Shown here one piece after another: positions 8,458 through 15,765 of a stretch of 64,000 nucleotides of DNA (position 1 is the first letter of the stretch; the number at the start of each line of letters is the position of its first letter). The position numbers were made by a program, and so were the translations under genes. The DNA is from JBBIGV01 sp037447335 (GTDB lineage: Bacteria; Bacteroidota; Ignavibacteria; Ignavibacteriales; Ignavibacteriaceae): contig JBBIGV010000013.1 of the NCBI GenBank assembly GCA_037447335.1, positions 4,126-68,125 of the forward strand, given 5' to 3'. Below the pieces are notes generated by a model, which was not told where the DNA came from, made no database searches, and worked only from the letters and a program-made list of their open reading frames with translations.

Positions 8458-9783
8458 ATGATCTCTCTAAATAAAGATTTAAATAGAATTTTCGCGAGCG
8501 CTGTTGAAGCAGTTAAGCCTTCAGCATTAATTCCGGCAAACATAAGAATAGATAATAATTTACTGCTGGTAAAAAACAATCGGGTAGATCTGAATGCATA
8601 TAATAATGTTTACCTGACAGGTGCGGGAAAAGCCTCCACATTTATGGCAATAGAGATGGAGAAAATTCTCGGTGCGAAGATAAACGGCGGAGTAGTTATT
8701 ACTAAATATGATCACTTAATAAAATGTGATTACATTCAGGTGATTGAAGCAGGGCATCCGGTTACAGATGAAAATTCGATCAATGCTTCTGAATTGATTA
8801 TTGAAATTGCGAAGTATGCCGGTAAAGATGATCTGATCTTATTTATGTTGTCAGGCGGTGCATCTGCTCTTCTGGAAAAAATACCGGACGAAATTTCTCT
8901 CACTGACTATCAGAAAACAATTTCACTGCTATTAAAAAGCGGAGCTGACATCCATGAAATGAATGTTATACGCAAACATATATCGCTTGTTAAAGGAGGA
9001 CAGCTTGCCCGTATGATCTATCCGGCGGTTTGTGTAACTATTATTATATCCGATGTAATTGGTGATTCTATAGAGACAATTGGTTCAGGTCCGACCGCAC
9101 CAGACCCCTCAACTTTTAAAGACGCATATGATATTGTTGCGAAATATCAACTCACCGAACAAGTGCCATCTTCTGTGATAAGCTATCTGAAAGACGGAAT
9201 AATTGGTAAGAAAAAAGAAACAGTAAAAACAGGTGACACGATTTTAAATAGCGTAAAAAATATTTTGATAGGAAATAATCTTACAGCACTAAAGGCAGCA
9301 AAAACTGCCGCTGAAACTCTTGGTTACAATACAAAAATCCATAACCACGAATTAAGAGGTGAAGCCAGAGTTGAGGGTTCAGATATTGCTAAAATTATCA
9401 GAGAGGCTGCCAACAACCAGTACCCGATTAAGAAGCCGGCTTGTATTTTGTTTGGAGGTGAAACAACAGTAACTGTAAAAGGAAAGGGTAAAGGGGGTAG
9501 AAATACTGAGCTTGCTCTTGCCGCACTTCTTGCATTAAAAAATTTTGATGGCAAATATCTGCTCGCAAGTTTTGCAACCGATGGAACCGATGGAAACACA
9601 AATGCTGCCGGTGCTGTAATTTATCCGGATTTATGGGATGCTATTAACTCAAAAGGATTATCACCTGAAAAATATCTTAATGACAACAACTCTTACGAAT
9701 TCTTCAAACAAGCCGATAGTTTAATCGTTACCGGTCGTACTGAAACAAATGTGATGGATTTGATTGTGACGCTGATTTGGTAA
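8458..9783 (+). CDS. Glycerate 2-kinase (GckA/TtuD, MOFRL family)
   Basis: Phosphorylates D-glycerate to 2-phosphoglycerate, feeding glycolysis from glycerate or glyoxylate/serine metabolism. The N-terminal domain has GAGKASTFMAIEMEKIL, GHPVTDENS, FMLSGGASALLE and the ISDVIGDSIETIGSGPTAPD stretch; the C-terminal MOFRL domain has GGETTVTVKGKGKGGRNTE and SFATDGTDGNTNAAGAV. The frame extends 16 codons further upstream to 8410, but residues 17 onward (MISLNKDLNRIF) align with the family's usual beginning, so I start at the ATG at 8458. It stands alone between the rhodanese operon (divergent) and polA (convergent). Confidence 0.9.
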   Translation: MISLNKDLNRIFASAVEAVKPSALIPANIRIDNNLLLVKNNRVDLNAYNNVYLTGAGKASTFMAIEMEKILGAKINGGVVITKYDHLIKCDYIQVIEAGHPVTDENSINASELIIEIAKYAGKDDLILFMLSGGASALLEKIPDEISLTDYQKTISLLLKSGADIHEMNVIRKHISLVKGGQLARMIYPAVCVTIIISDVIGDSIETIGSGPTAPDPSTFKDAYDIVAKYQLTEQVPSSVISYLKDGIIGKKKETVKTGDTILNSVKNILIGNNLTALKAAKTAAETLGYNTKIHNHELRGEARVEGSDIAKIIREAANNQYPIKKPACILFGGETTVTVKGKGKGGRNTELALAALLALKNFDGKYLLASFATDGTDGNTNAAGAVIYPDLWDAINSKGLSPEKYLNDNNSYEFFKQADSLIVTGRTETNVMDLIVTLIW

Positions 9784-9898
9784 TTGCTGAAATATTTTGT
9801 ACCCAAAGTATTCATTGGGATCGAATTTGTAAATAGTGTTAAACTATTCGACTTAATGGATGCTCTGCGAGGATCATTGTTGTTTTTCTTTTATCAAT

Positions 9899-9963
9899 TA
9901 CTACAATAATTAAACATCTGCGATGTTTTTATATGACCTTGAAGAGGTCAAATTATTGTAGTA
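9899..9963. repeat. Cloverleaf-like palindromic element 1
   Basis: A perfect 13-bp outer stem, TACTACAATAATT (9899-9911) pairing with AATTATTGTAGTA (9951-9963), encloses two hairpins: AAACATC-TGC-GATGTTT (9912-9928) and TGACCT-TGAAG-AGGTCA (9934-9950). The result is a three-way junction with two arms. Architecture resembles REP/BIME-type repeats; an RNA role is also possible. A similar two-armed element with a related GACCT...AGGTC arm lies on the other side of polA. Confidence 0.65.
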
Positions 9964-9989
9964 GAAGAACTAATTCTTGATTTTTACTG

Positions 9990-10004
9990 ATCCTCATAGA
10001 GGAT
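9990..10004. repeat. Short hairpin near the polA 3' end
   Basis: ATCCTC-ATA-GAGGAT, a 6-bp perfect stem with a 3-base loop, 27 bases after the cloverleaf element. Possibly part of the same repeat array or a terminator stem without T-run. Confidence 0.45.
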
Positions 10005-10078
10005 TGATAAATTTACATTTGTTTAAGTATTTCTGCCAATTATTTTGATAGTGATCAAAATCAAAATCAGGATTGTGA

Positions 10079-12850
10079 TCAATGAGCATCCAGCCAGTTA
10101 TCACCTATACCGGTATCAACCACTACAGGAACTTTAAGAGGCAGGGCAGTTTCCATCAAATCTTTAACTAACAGACGTAAATCCTCAACTTCATCTTTAT
10201 GCGCATCAAATAATAATTCATCATGCACCTGCAAAACCATTTTTGATTTAAACTTCCGCTTCTTCATTTCATTATGAATATTTATCATCGCAATTTTTAT
10301 CATGTCGGCTGCGGTTCCCTGAATAGGCATATTTATCGCAACGCGTTCTTCAAATTGCCTGACAACTCTGTTGCTGCTATTTATATTTCTCAGGAATCGT
10401 CTTCTTCCGAGAAGAGTTTCAGCAAAACCTTTCTCACGCGCTTTGCTTACACTTTCATCCATAAATTGTTTGACCTGCTTGAAAGTGTTGAAGTAAGTTT
10501 CAATAATCTCCTTCGCATGCTGCTGCGTAACTCCCAGTCTTGTCTTTAGACCAAAAGGACCTATTCCATAAAGAATTCCGAAATTTACTTCTTTTGCTTT
10601 GCGGCGCATATCGGGAGTAACATCTTTTTTATCAACCATAAAAACCAATGCGGCAGTGCTTTTGTGAATATCTTCACCTGCGTTGAAAGCTTTTGTCAGT
10701 CCTTCATCGCTGCAAATAGAAGCCATTAACCTTAACTCAATCTGACTGTAATCGGCGCTGAACAGAACATGATTTTTATCGCGGGGCACAAAAGCTCTGC
10801 GGATTTCCTTTCCCATTTCTGTTCTGATAGGGATGTTTTGAAGATTGGGATTAACACTTGACAGCCTTCCGGTTGAAGCAACCGTCTGATTAAATTCTGT
10901 ATGAACTCTGCCGGTTTTAGGATTTATCAGATTAGGCAGTGCATCTGCATAAGTTGATTTAAGCTTAGCTGCCTGCCTGTAGCTTAATATCATTTCTATT
11001 ATTTCGTGTTCGCCTCTTAAATTTTCAAGTGAGCGCGCATCGGTTGAAAATCCTGTTTTGGTTTTTCTTCCGGTTGAAAGATTAAGCTTATCAAATAAAA
11101 TTGTCTGAAGCTGTTTTGTTGAGTTTATGTTGAACTCTTCGCCCGCTTCGCGGTAAATCTGCCGTGTAAATTCCTCTATTAGAAGCTGCAGCTCATCACT
11201 GAAAGATTTCAGCGAATCAACATCAATCTTAACACCTTCAAATTCCATAGCTTCAAGAACCGGCGCTAGCGGGAATTCGATTTCATACGCTACTTTTTCG
11301 AGATTTTCTTTTTTAAATTCTTTATTAAGAACTTCATAAAGCTGGAAAGTGATATCAGCATCTTCGGCAGCATAATCGGATAGCTTATCAATCTCAACCT
11401 CAAATATTTTTGACGGGTCTTTTTTATTTCCGATTAATTCTGCAAGAGAGATCGGACGGTAGTTGAGATATTTTTCTGCAAGATCATCCATACCATGTTT
11501 TTGGTCAGGATCAATCACATAGCTTGCAAGCATTGTATCGAAGTAAAAATTTTCAACTTCAATATTGACGCTTCTCAACACAGAAATGTCAAACTTCCCG
11601 TTTTGACATACTTTTTTAATCTTCTTATCGGCAAACAGCGGTTTGAAGATCGAAACAAAATCCTTTACCGGAAGGCGCGGCTTAGGATCTGAAAATTTCT
11701 TCCCGCCCGGGTCAATCGCAATAAAATAAGCTTCTCCTGCATTGGTTGAAAAGGACGCCCCCACAATATTTACTTCAAATGGATTTAAAGAATCAGTTTC
11801 TGTATCAAACACAAATAATTGTGTTTTGCTCAGCTTCTCATAAAGTTTTGCGGCATCCTGCTTGTTGGCAATTAATTCATATTTCGATTTACTTTTATCG
11901 AAAGTCTTTGCACTTGATAATTCCTCACTTGAAATTGTCGGAGGTGTCTCTTCAGTTAACTTTGAATTATTGTTATAAATTTTCAGAAGTCTGTCAAAAA
12001 GTGTTTTAAATTCAAGTTCAATAAATACTTCGCGCAGCTTCTCAAAATCAGGTTTAGAAAATTTTGCCTTCTCAAAATCAAATTCGAGCGGCACGCTGCA
12101 GTTTATAGCCGCGAGATCTTTTGATATGAATGCATTATCTCTGGATACTTCAAGCTTTTTTCTTGTGCCCGGTTTATCAATCTTATCCAGATTGTTGTAG
12201 ATTTCTTCAAGTGATCCAAACTGTTGAATTAACGGCACTGCGGTTTTCGGACCTATTCCTTTCACTCCCGGTATATTATCTGATGAATCGCCGATCAAAG
12301 CAAGGTAGTCAATCATTTGAGAAGGGGAAAAACCTAATTCTTCCTCTACCATTTTTGCGTTGTAAAATTTAACTTCATCGGAGCCTCTTCCGGGTCTTGC
12401 GATCAAAACATTATCGTTAATGAGCTGGAAGTAATCTTTATCGGGAGTAACTGCAATTGACTGCATACCCTTTTGCTCGGCGAGTCGTACTGCTGTGCCT
12501 ATAATATCATCGGCTTCGAAACCGGGTTTGATATAAAGCGGAATATCGAGGTATTCAACAATCTGTTTAATCCTATCAAGCTGGGGAATCATATCGTCGG
12601 GCATTTCATCACGAGTAGCCTTATATTCTTTAAACATTTCATGGCGAAAAGTTTTTTCCTTAGAGTCAAATGCAACGGCAATGTAATCAGGTTTATGATC
12701 CTCAAGCACCTTCAGTATTTGTGTAAGGAATCCATAAACGGCGGATGTTGGTTCACCTTTGCTTGTCTTCAGCGGACGATTGATGAAGGCGAAGTAAGCC
12801 TTATATGCCATTGCCATCGCATCAATTATTACGAATGTTTTGTTCTTCAT
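10079..12850 (-). CDS. polA: DNA polymerase I
   Basis: Repair and Okazaki-fragment-processing polymerase, 923 residues, the family's usual length. Domains in order: 5'-nuclease (about 1-290, with AVTPDKDYFQL and ALIGDSSDNIPGVKGIGPKTA), 3'-5' proofreading exonuclease (about 325-520, FDTETDSL keeps the DxE metal ligands, and AEDADITFQLYEVL the distal Asp), and the A-family polymerase (about 530-923). The polymerase shows motif A DYSQIELRLMA near 698, the O-helix RRKAKEVNFGILYG near 747-760, and motif C QVHDELLFD near 873. All three activities therefore appear intact, unlike lineages that lost proofreading. It is a single-gene unit flanked on both sides by palindromic repeats. Confidence 0.97.
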   Translation of the reverse strand: MKNKTFVIIDAMAMAYKAYFAFINRPLKTSKGEPTSAVYGFLTQILKVLEDHKPDYIAVAFDSKEKTFRHEMFKEYKATRDEMPDDMIPQLDRIKQIVEYLDIPLYIKPGFEADDIIGTAVRLAEQKGMQSIAVTPDKDYFQLINDNVLIARPGRGSDEVKFYNAKMVEEELGFSPSQMIDYLALIGDSSDNIPGVKGIGPKTAVPLIQQFGSLEEIYNNLDKIDKPGTRKKLEVSRDNAFISKDLAAINCSVPLEFDFEKAKFSKPDFEKLREVFIELEFKTLFDRLLKIYNNNSKLTEETPPTISSEELSSAKTFDKSKSKYELIANKQDAAKLYEKLSKTQLFVFDTETDSLNPFEVNIVGASFSTNAGEAYFIAIDPGGKKFSDPKPRLPVKDFVSIFKPLFADKKIKKVCQNGKFDISVLRSVNIEVENFYFDTMLASYVIDPDQKHGMDDLAEKYLNYRPISLAELIGNKKDPSKIFEVEIDKLSDYAAEDADITFQLYEVLNKEFKKENLEKVAYEIEFPLAPVLEAMEFEGVKIDVDSLKSFSDELQLLIEEFTRQIYREAGEEFNINSTKQLQTILFDKLNLSTGRKTKTGFSTDARSLENLRGEHEIIEMILSYRQAAKLKSTYADALPNLINPKTGRVHTEFNQTVASTGRLSSVNPNLQNIPIRTEMGKEIRRAFVPRDKNHVLFSADYSQIELRLMASICSDEGLTKAFNAGEDIHKSTAALVFMVDKKDVTPDMRRKAKEVNFGILYGIGPFGLKTRLGVTQQHAKEIIETYFNTFKQVKQFMDESVSKAREKGFAETLLGRRRFLRNINSSNRVVRQFEERVAINMPIQGTAADMIKIAMINIHNEMKKRKFKSKMVLQVHDELLFDAHKDEVEDLRLLVKDLMETALPLKVPVVVDTGIGDNWLDAH

Positions 12851-12913
12851 AGTTGTAAAGATTGTTGATTGATTTTGTGCAGGTCAAAATAAGAATAAGT
12901 AGATAAAGTTACG

Positions 12914-12968
12914 CTAAAGACCTTAAAGGTCGTAGGGTTAAAATACCCTTAAATCTGAGACTTTAGTC
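12914..12968. repeat. Cloverleaf-like palindromic element 2
   Basis: Outer pairing CTAAAG (12914-12919) with CTTTAG (12961-12966) encloses two arms: GACCTTAAAGGTC (12919-12931) and AGGGT...ACCCT (12934-12949). Weaker outer stem than element 1, but the same two-arm plan, and arm 1 shares the GACCT...AGGTC core with arm 2 of element 1 on the other side of polA. Confidence 0.5.
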
Positions 12969-13019
12969 AAGAAACAACCATATTTTGGCTAAAGCCCAAT
13001 TTTGAGAGTGTATTATTCC

Positions 13020-13155
13020 GAGGCTGACCAAAAAGTAAATTTTGCAAACAACTTTGAATTTTTGTTTCTGATTTCAGATTAAATTCAAATTCATCGTAGC
13101 ACAGATTAGTAATCTGTGCTACATTTTGGACAGCCCCTACATTTTGGTCAGCCTC
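13020..13155. mobile_element. MITE-like element with 14-bp terminal inverted repeats
   Basis: GAGGCTGACCAAAA (13020-13033) and its exact inverse TTTTGGTCAGCCTC (13142-13155) bound a 136-base non-coding segment. The ends resemble insertion-sequence termini of the GGGCTGTCCAAAA type. Inside is a strong hairpin (13096-13122), then an imperfect 18-base direct repeat of the right end: CTACATTTTGGACAGCCC (13119-13136) and CTACATTTTGGTCAGCCT (13137-13154). No target-site duplication is obvious. It may be a small non-autonomous transposon or the remnant ends of nested insertions. Confidence 0.5.
13096..13122. repeat. 12-bp-stem hairpin inside the MITE-like element
   Basis: GTAGCACAGATT-AGT-AATCTGTGCTAC is a perfect 12-bp stem with a three-base loop. 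The GCACAGATT...AATCTGTGC form is, from memory, a recurrent intergenic palindrome in Bacteroidota-group genomes. Confidence 0.65.
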
Positions 13156-13236
13156 CAATTCATTAACTGCTATGCATAATTTCAGCAAGTAAGTTTAAAA
13201 TGCAGGAGGTTGAATTACCATTAGACATTGAAATTA

Positions 13237-15279
13237 TTACGGAATACCCCAAAATCTCAATCCATTTACGGTAATAAACATCATCAGGTAAGCAAGCCCT
13301 GTAAACATAACAAGCTGCAAAACCGGAATTCGCCAGCCGCCGGTTTCCTTTCTTGCGACTGCAACAGTGGATAAACACTGCAGCGCAAAAATGAAAAAGA
13401 TAATCAAGCCCGTAATAGTTGTCGGTGTAAATAATAATTGCCCGGTATCGCCGATTTCCGCCGACCTCATTGCACTTAACATTGATTGCTGTAATGTTTC
13501 TTCATCACCGGTCACTTTAAATATTAACGCCATTGAACTTACAAAAACTTCACGCGCTGCAAACGCTGCAATTAAGGCAACCCCGACTCTCCAGTCCATT
13601 CCTACTGGTTCCATAAACGGCTGAATTAACTTGCCTAAATCCGCCGCATAAGAATTTGCAAGCCTTTCACCCGATAGCAGCAAAACAATTTCATCTTCAC
13701 TAAGTCCTTCAGTCTCAACCTGCGGATTATGATCAGGGAAATAAGTGATAAACCACAGCACTATCGAAAATGTTAAGATAACCGGTCCGGCTTTTTGCAA
13801 ATAAAGTTTTGCACTCTGATAAGTATTAGCAATTATTACAGATGGCTTAGGCATTCTGTAAGCCGGAAGTTCTAAAATAAAAGAAGAAGTATCCTGCTCT
13901 TTAACGATCTTATGATTGAACTTATTCATCAAAGCAGCAATAGCAATTGAACTTGCAATTGCAAGAATATAAATTGATGCAAGCGCAAGCCCGCCAATCC
14001 AGGATTTTTCCCCGGGAATAAGAAAGGCGAGCAGTAAAGCATAAACAGGAAGCCTAGCGCTGCAGCTCATAAGCGGGATAATAAATATCGTAAGAAATCT
14101 TTCACGTTTGTTCGAAATAGTGCGCGCAGCCATCATTGCAGGAATTGCGCATGCAAATCCCGATAGCATCGGGACAAAACTTTTTCCGTTCAAACCAATT
14201 TTAGAGAGAGGTTTATCTATCAACATAGCGCCGCGCGAGAGATAGCCGGTATCTTCAAGCAGACCGAGAAGTAAAAATAAAATTATTATCTGCGGTAAGA
14301 AGACGAGCACACTGCCCGTTCCTGTTATTATTCCGTTTGCCAGAAGATCACTGTACCAGCTATGACCCAGTGCATCTGTTGTAAATTCTGCAAGGAATGC
14401 GAATGATTCATCCACCAATTCCATTAAAGGTTCAGCCAGCCAGAATATTGAAGTGAACAAAGCAGACATTATTAAGAAAAAAAACAATAAACCTGAATGT
14501 CTGTTTAACAATATCCGGTCAAGCTTAAGCGTAAATTCATCCGGTTTGTTTCTGCCGTTTCTTTTAGTAATTGCTGTGTTCAGAACTGTCAGTTGGCTGT
14601 TGGCGCTTGTCAGATCAAAGCCTGAAGAGCGGCTGTTAAGTTTGACCAGCGCAGCTTCTTCAATCTTTTCAATTTCCTTATAGATGTTGAGAAGATTTTC
14701 CTTTGATATATCATTGTAAGGCTTGAGATGAGGCTTTCCGGAGATTCTGCTTTGAACCAAAACTTTGTCAACCTGCCGGATTAATTCAAAAATACCTTTG
14801 CCTGTTCTTCCGTCAATTTTAACAGCTTCACAGCCAAGTTGCTTACTTAATTCAGAAGTGGATATGTCATAACCTTTTTTGTTAAGCAGGTCGACCATTG
14901 TAACTGCAACCACAACCCTGAAACCGGAAGCAATCAATTGTTTAATAAGGAAAAGATGGCGTGAAAGCTGACTTGAATCTACTGTTGCAATCAGAACATC
15001 CGGTACACCCAGCTTCGGATGGTTATAAAGAGCATCAACAGAAACTTTTTCATCGGGTGAAACCGGTGTTAAACTTACAATGCCCGGCGAGTCAATTACA
15101 TCAGCCTTAAGATTAAATTTACTTTGGAGTTTGCTTATAGAATATTCAACTGTAGCGCCGGGGTAGTTTACAGTTTTGTAGTTTTGTCCGCTGAGGTAAT
15201 TAAAGAGTGTAGTTTTACCCGAATTAGGCGGACCAACAAGAGCAATCAGAGGTACCGCTTCAGATGTGCGGCGAGTCAT
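13237..15279 (-). CDS. feoB: Ferrous iron transport protein B
   Basis: Inner-membrane Fe(II) importer with a cytosolic GTPase domain. 680 residues. GTPase motifs: GPPNSGKTTLFN (G1, residues 16-27), T in NYPGATVE (G2), DSPGIVSL (G3), VTMVDLLNKKG (G4 in the usual NxxD position, here carrying TMVD). After a helical spacer, the two Gate-type membrane halves contain about eight helices with RGAMLIDKPLSKIGLNGKSF, PMLSGFACAIPAMMAARTI and PLMSCSARLPVYALL; the conserved cysteines of the pore region are present. Its start overlaps the feoA stop by four bases, so it is coupled to feoA. Expression probably responds to iron but no clear Fur box was found. Confidence 0.95.
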   Translation of the reverse strand: MTRRTSEAVPLIALVGPPNSGKTTLFNYLSGQNYKTVNYPGATVEYSISKLQSKFNLKADVIDSPGIVSLTPVSPDEKVSVDALYNHPKLGVPDVLIATVDSSQLSRHLFLIKQLIASGFRVVVAVTMVDLLNKKGYDISTSELSKQLGCEAVKIDGRTGKGIFELIRQVDKVLVQSRISGKPHLKPYNDISKENLLNIYKEIEKIEEAALVKLNSRSSGFDLTSANSQLTVLNTAITKRNGRNKPDEFTLKLDRILLNRHSGLLFFFLIMSALFTSIFWLAEPLMELVDESFAFLAEFTTDALGHSWYSDLLANGIITGTGSVLVFLPQIIILFLLLGLLEDTGYLSRGAMLIDKPLSKIGLNGKSFVPMLSGFACAIPAMMAARTISNKRERFLTIFIIPLMSCSARLPVYALLLAFLIPGEKSWIGGLALASIYILAIASSIAIAALMNKFNHKIVKEQDTSSFILELPAYRMPKPSVIIANTYQSAKLYLQKAGPVILTFSIVLWFITYFPDHNPQVETEGLSEDEIVLLLSGERLANSYAADLGKLIQPFMEPVGMDWRVGVALIAAFAAREVFVSSMALIFKVTGDEETLQQSMLSAMRSAEIGDTGQLLFTPTTITGLIIFFIFALQCLSTVAVARKETGGWRIPVLQLVMFTGLAYLMMFITVNGLRFWGIP

Positions 15280-15497
15280 AGCACCTTAATGCAGCCTGCT
15301 TCGTCCTGTCTGATAGCAATCAGAGCTCCCCTAACAGAAAATGCGAGTGGGTCATTAAAAATTGATTTATTTATTAATTCTATTTCCTGCCCGGGTGTAA
15401 ACCCTATTTCTAAAATTCTTCTTGAGGATGGATGGGAAACATCTACATCTTGAATTACTGCTACTTCGCCGAAACCTATTTCATTTGCTGATTTCAT
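15276..15497 (-). CDS. feoA: Ferrous iron transport protein A
   Basis: Cytoplasmic SH3-like partner of FeoB, 73 residues, a typical length. The sequence shows the FeoA pattern: a small beta barrel with RRILEIGFTPGQEIELINKSIFNDPL and the closing SVRGALIAIRQDEA. It is the first gene of the feoAB unit and overlaps feoB by four bases. In the upstream region two copies of TCAGATTTA (15511-15519 and 15528-15536, 17 bases apart) could form an operator, which is speculation. Confidence 0.92.
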   Translation of the reverse strand: MKSANEIGFGEVAVIQDVDVSHPSSRRILEIGFTPGQEIELINKSIFNDPLAFSVRGALIAIRQDEAGCIKVL

Positions 15498-15510
15498 TAT
15501 CTACCTTTAG

Positions 15511-15536
15511 TCAGATTTACTCATTATTCAGATTTA
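15511..15536. promoter_or_regulatory. Direct repeat upstream of feoA
   Basis: TCAGATTTA occurs at 15511-15519 and again at 15528-15536, just upstream of feoA. The 17-base period would place copies on roughly similar helical faces. No match to a Fur or DtxR box that I can defend. Confidence 0.25.
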
Positions 15537-15765
15537 GTCTACATAAAAATAAGGCTGTCTCTGTTAATAATCAAGATTAAGTTTAAATAAAAATAAGGGA
15601 GCGTTGTGTTTAATTGTATTAGTTGCTGATTAACAATCGATAAGTATCAACCCCCAATTAAGTTTCTGTAAATGATTCCCTGCAAATAAATCCAAGAATC
15701 AATATAGACTTGATAAAACAATGGCTTAAATTTAGATTTCACACATAAAAATCTAAGTTTTCATA

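Larger units (their letters stand above)
9784..10078. other. Intergenic region between glycerate kinase and polA, rich in palindromes
   Basis: A 295-base gap between convergent genes. No credible coding frame. It holds the cloverleaf-like element 9899-9963, a further hairpin at 9990-10004, and an 8-base inverted pair GAGGATCA (9869-9876) / TGATCCTC (9988-9995) that spans them. No clean T-run terminator is visible, but these structures may end transcription from both sides. Confidence 0.6.
12851..13236. other. 386-base repeat-bearing intergenic region upstream of polA
   Basis: No convincing gene. Left to right it contains the presumed polA leader and promoter, cloverleaf-like element 2 (12914-12968), an imperfect palindrome around GGCTAAAGCC (12985-12999), the MITE-like element 13020-13155 and about 80 bases before the feoB stop in which I see nothing recognisable. 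Confidence 0.6.

Noticed and set aside
12967..13188. Minus-strand open frame in the repeat region upstream of polA
   Set aside because: Runs across the MITE-like element and palindromes; no ribosome site and the translation follows repeat sequence only.
15498..15765. Fur box or riboswitch upstream of feoA
   Set aside because: No convincing 19-bp Fur-like palindrome and no conserved aptamer pattern; only a short direct repeat remains, listed with low confidence.
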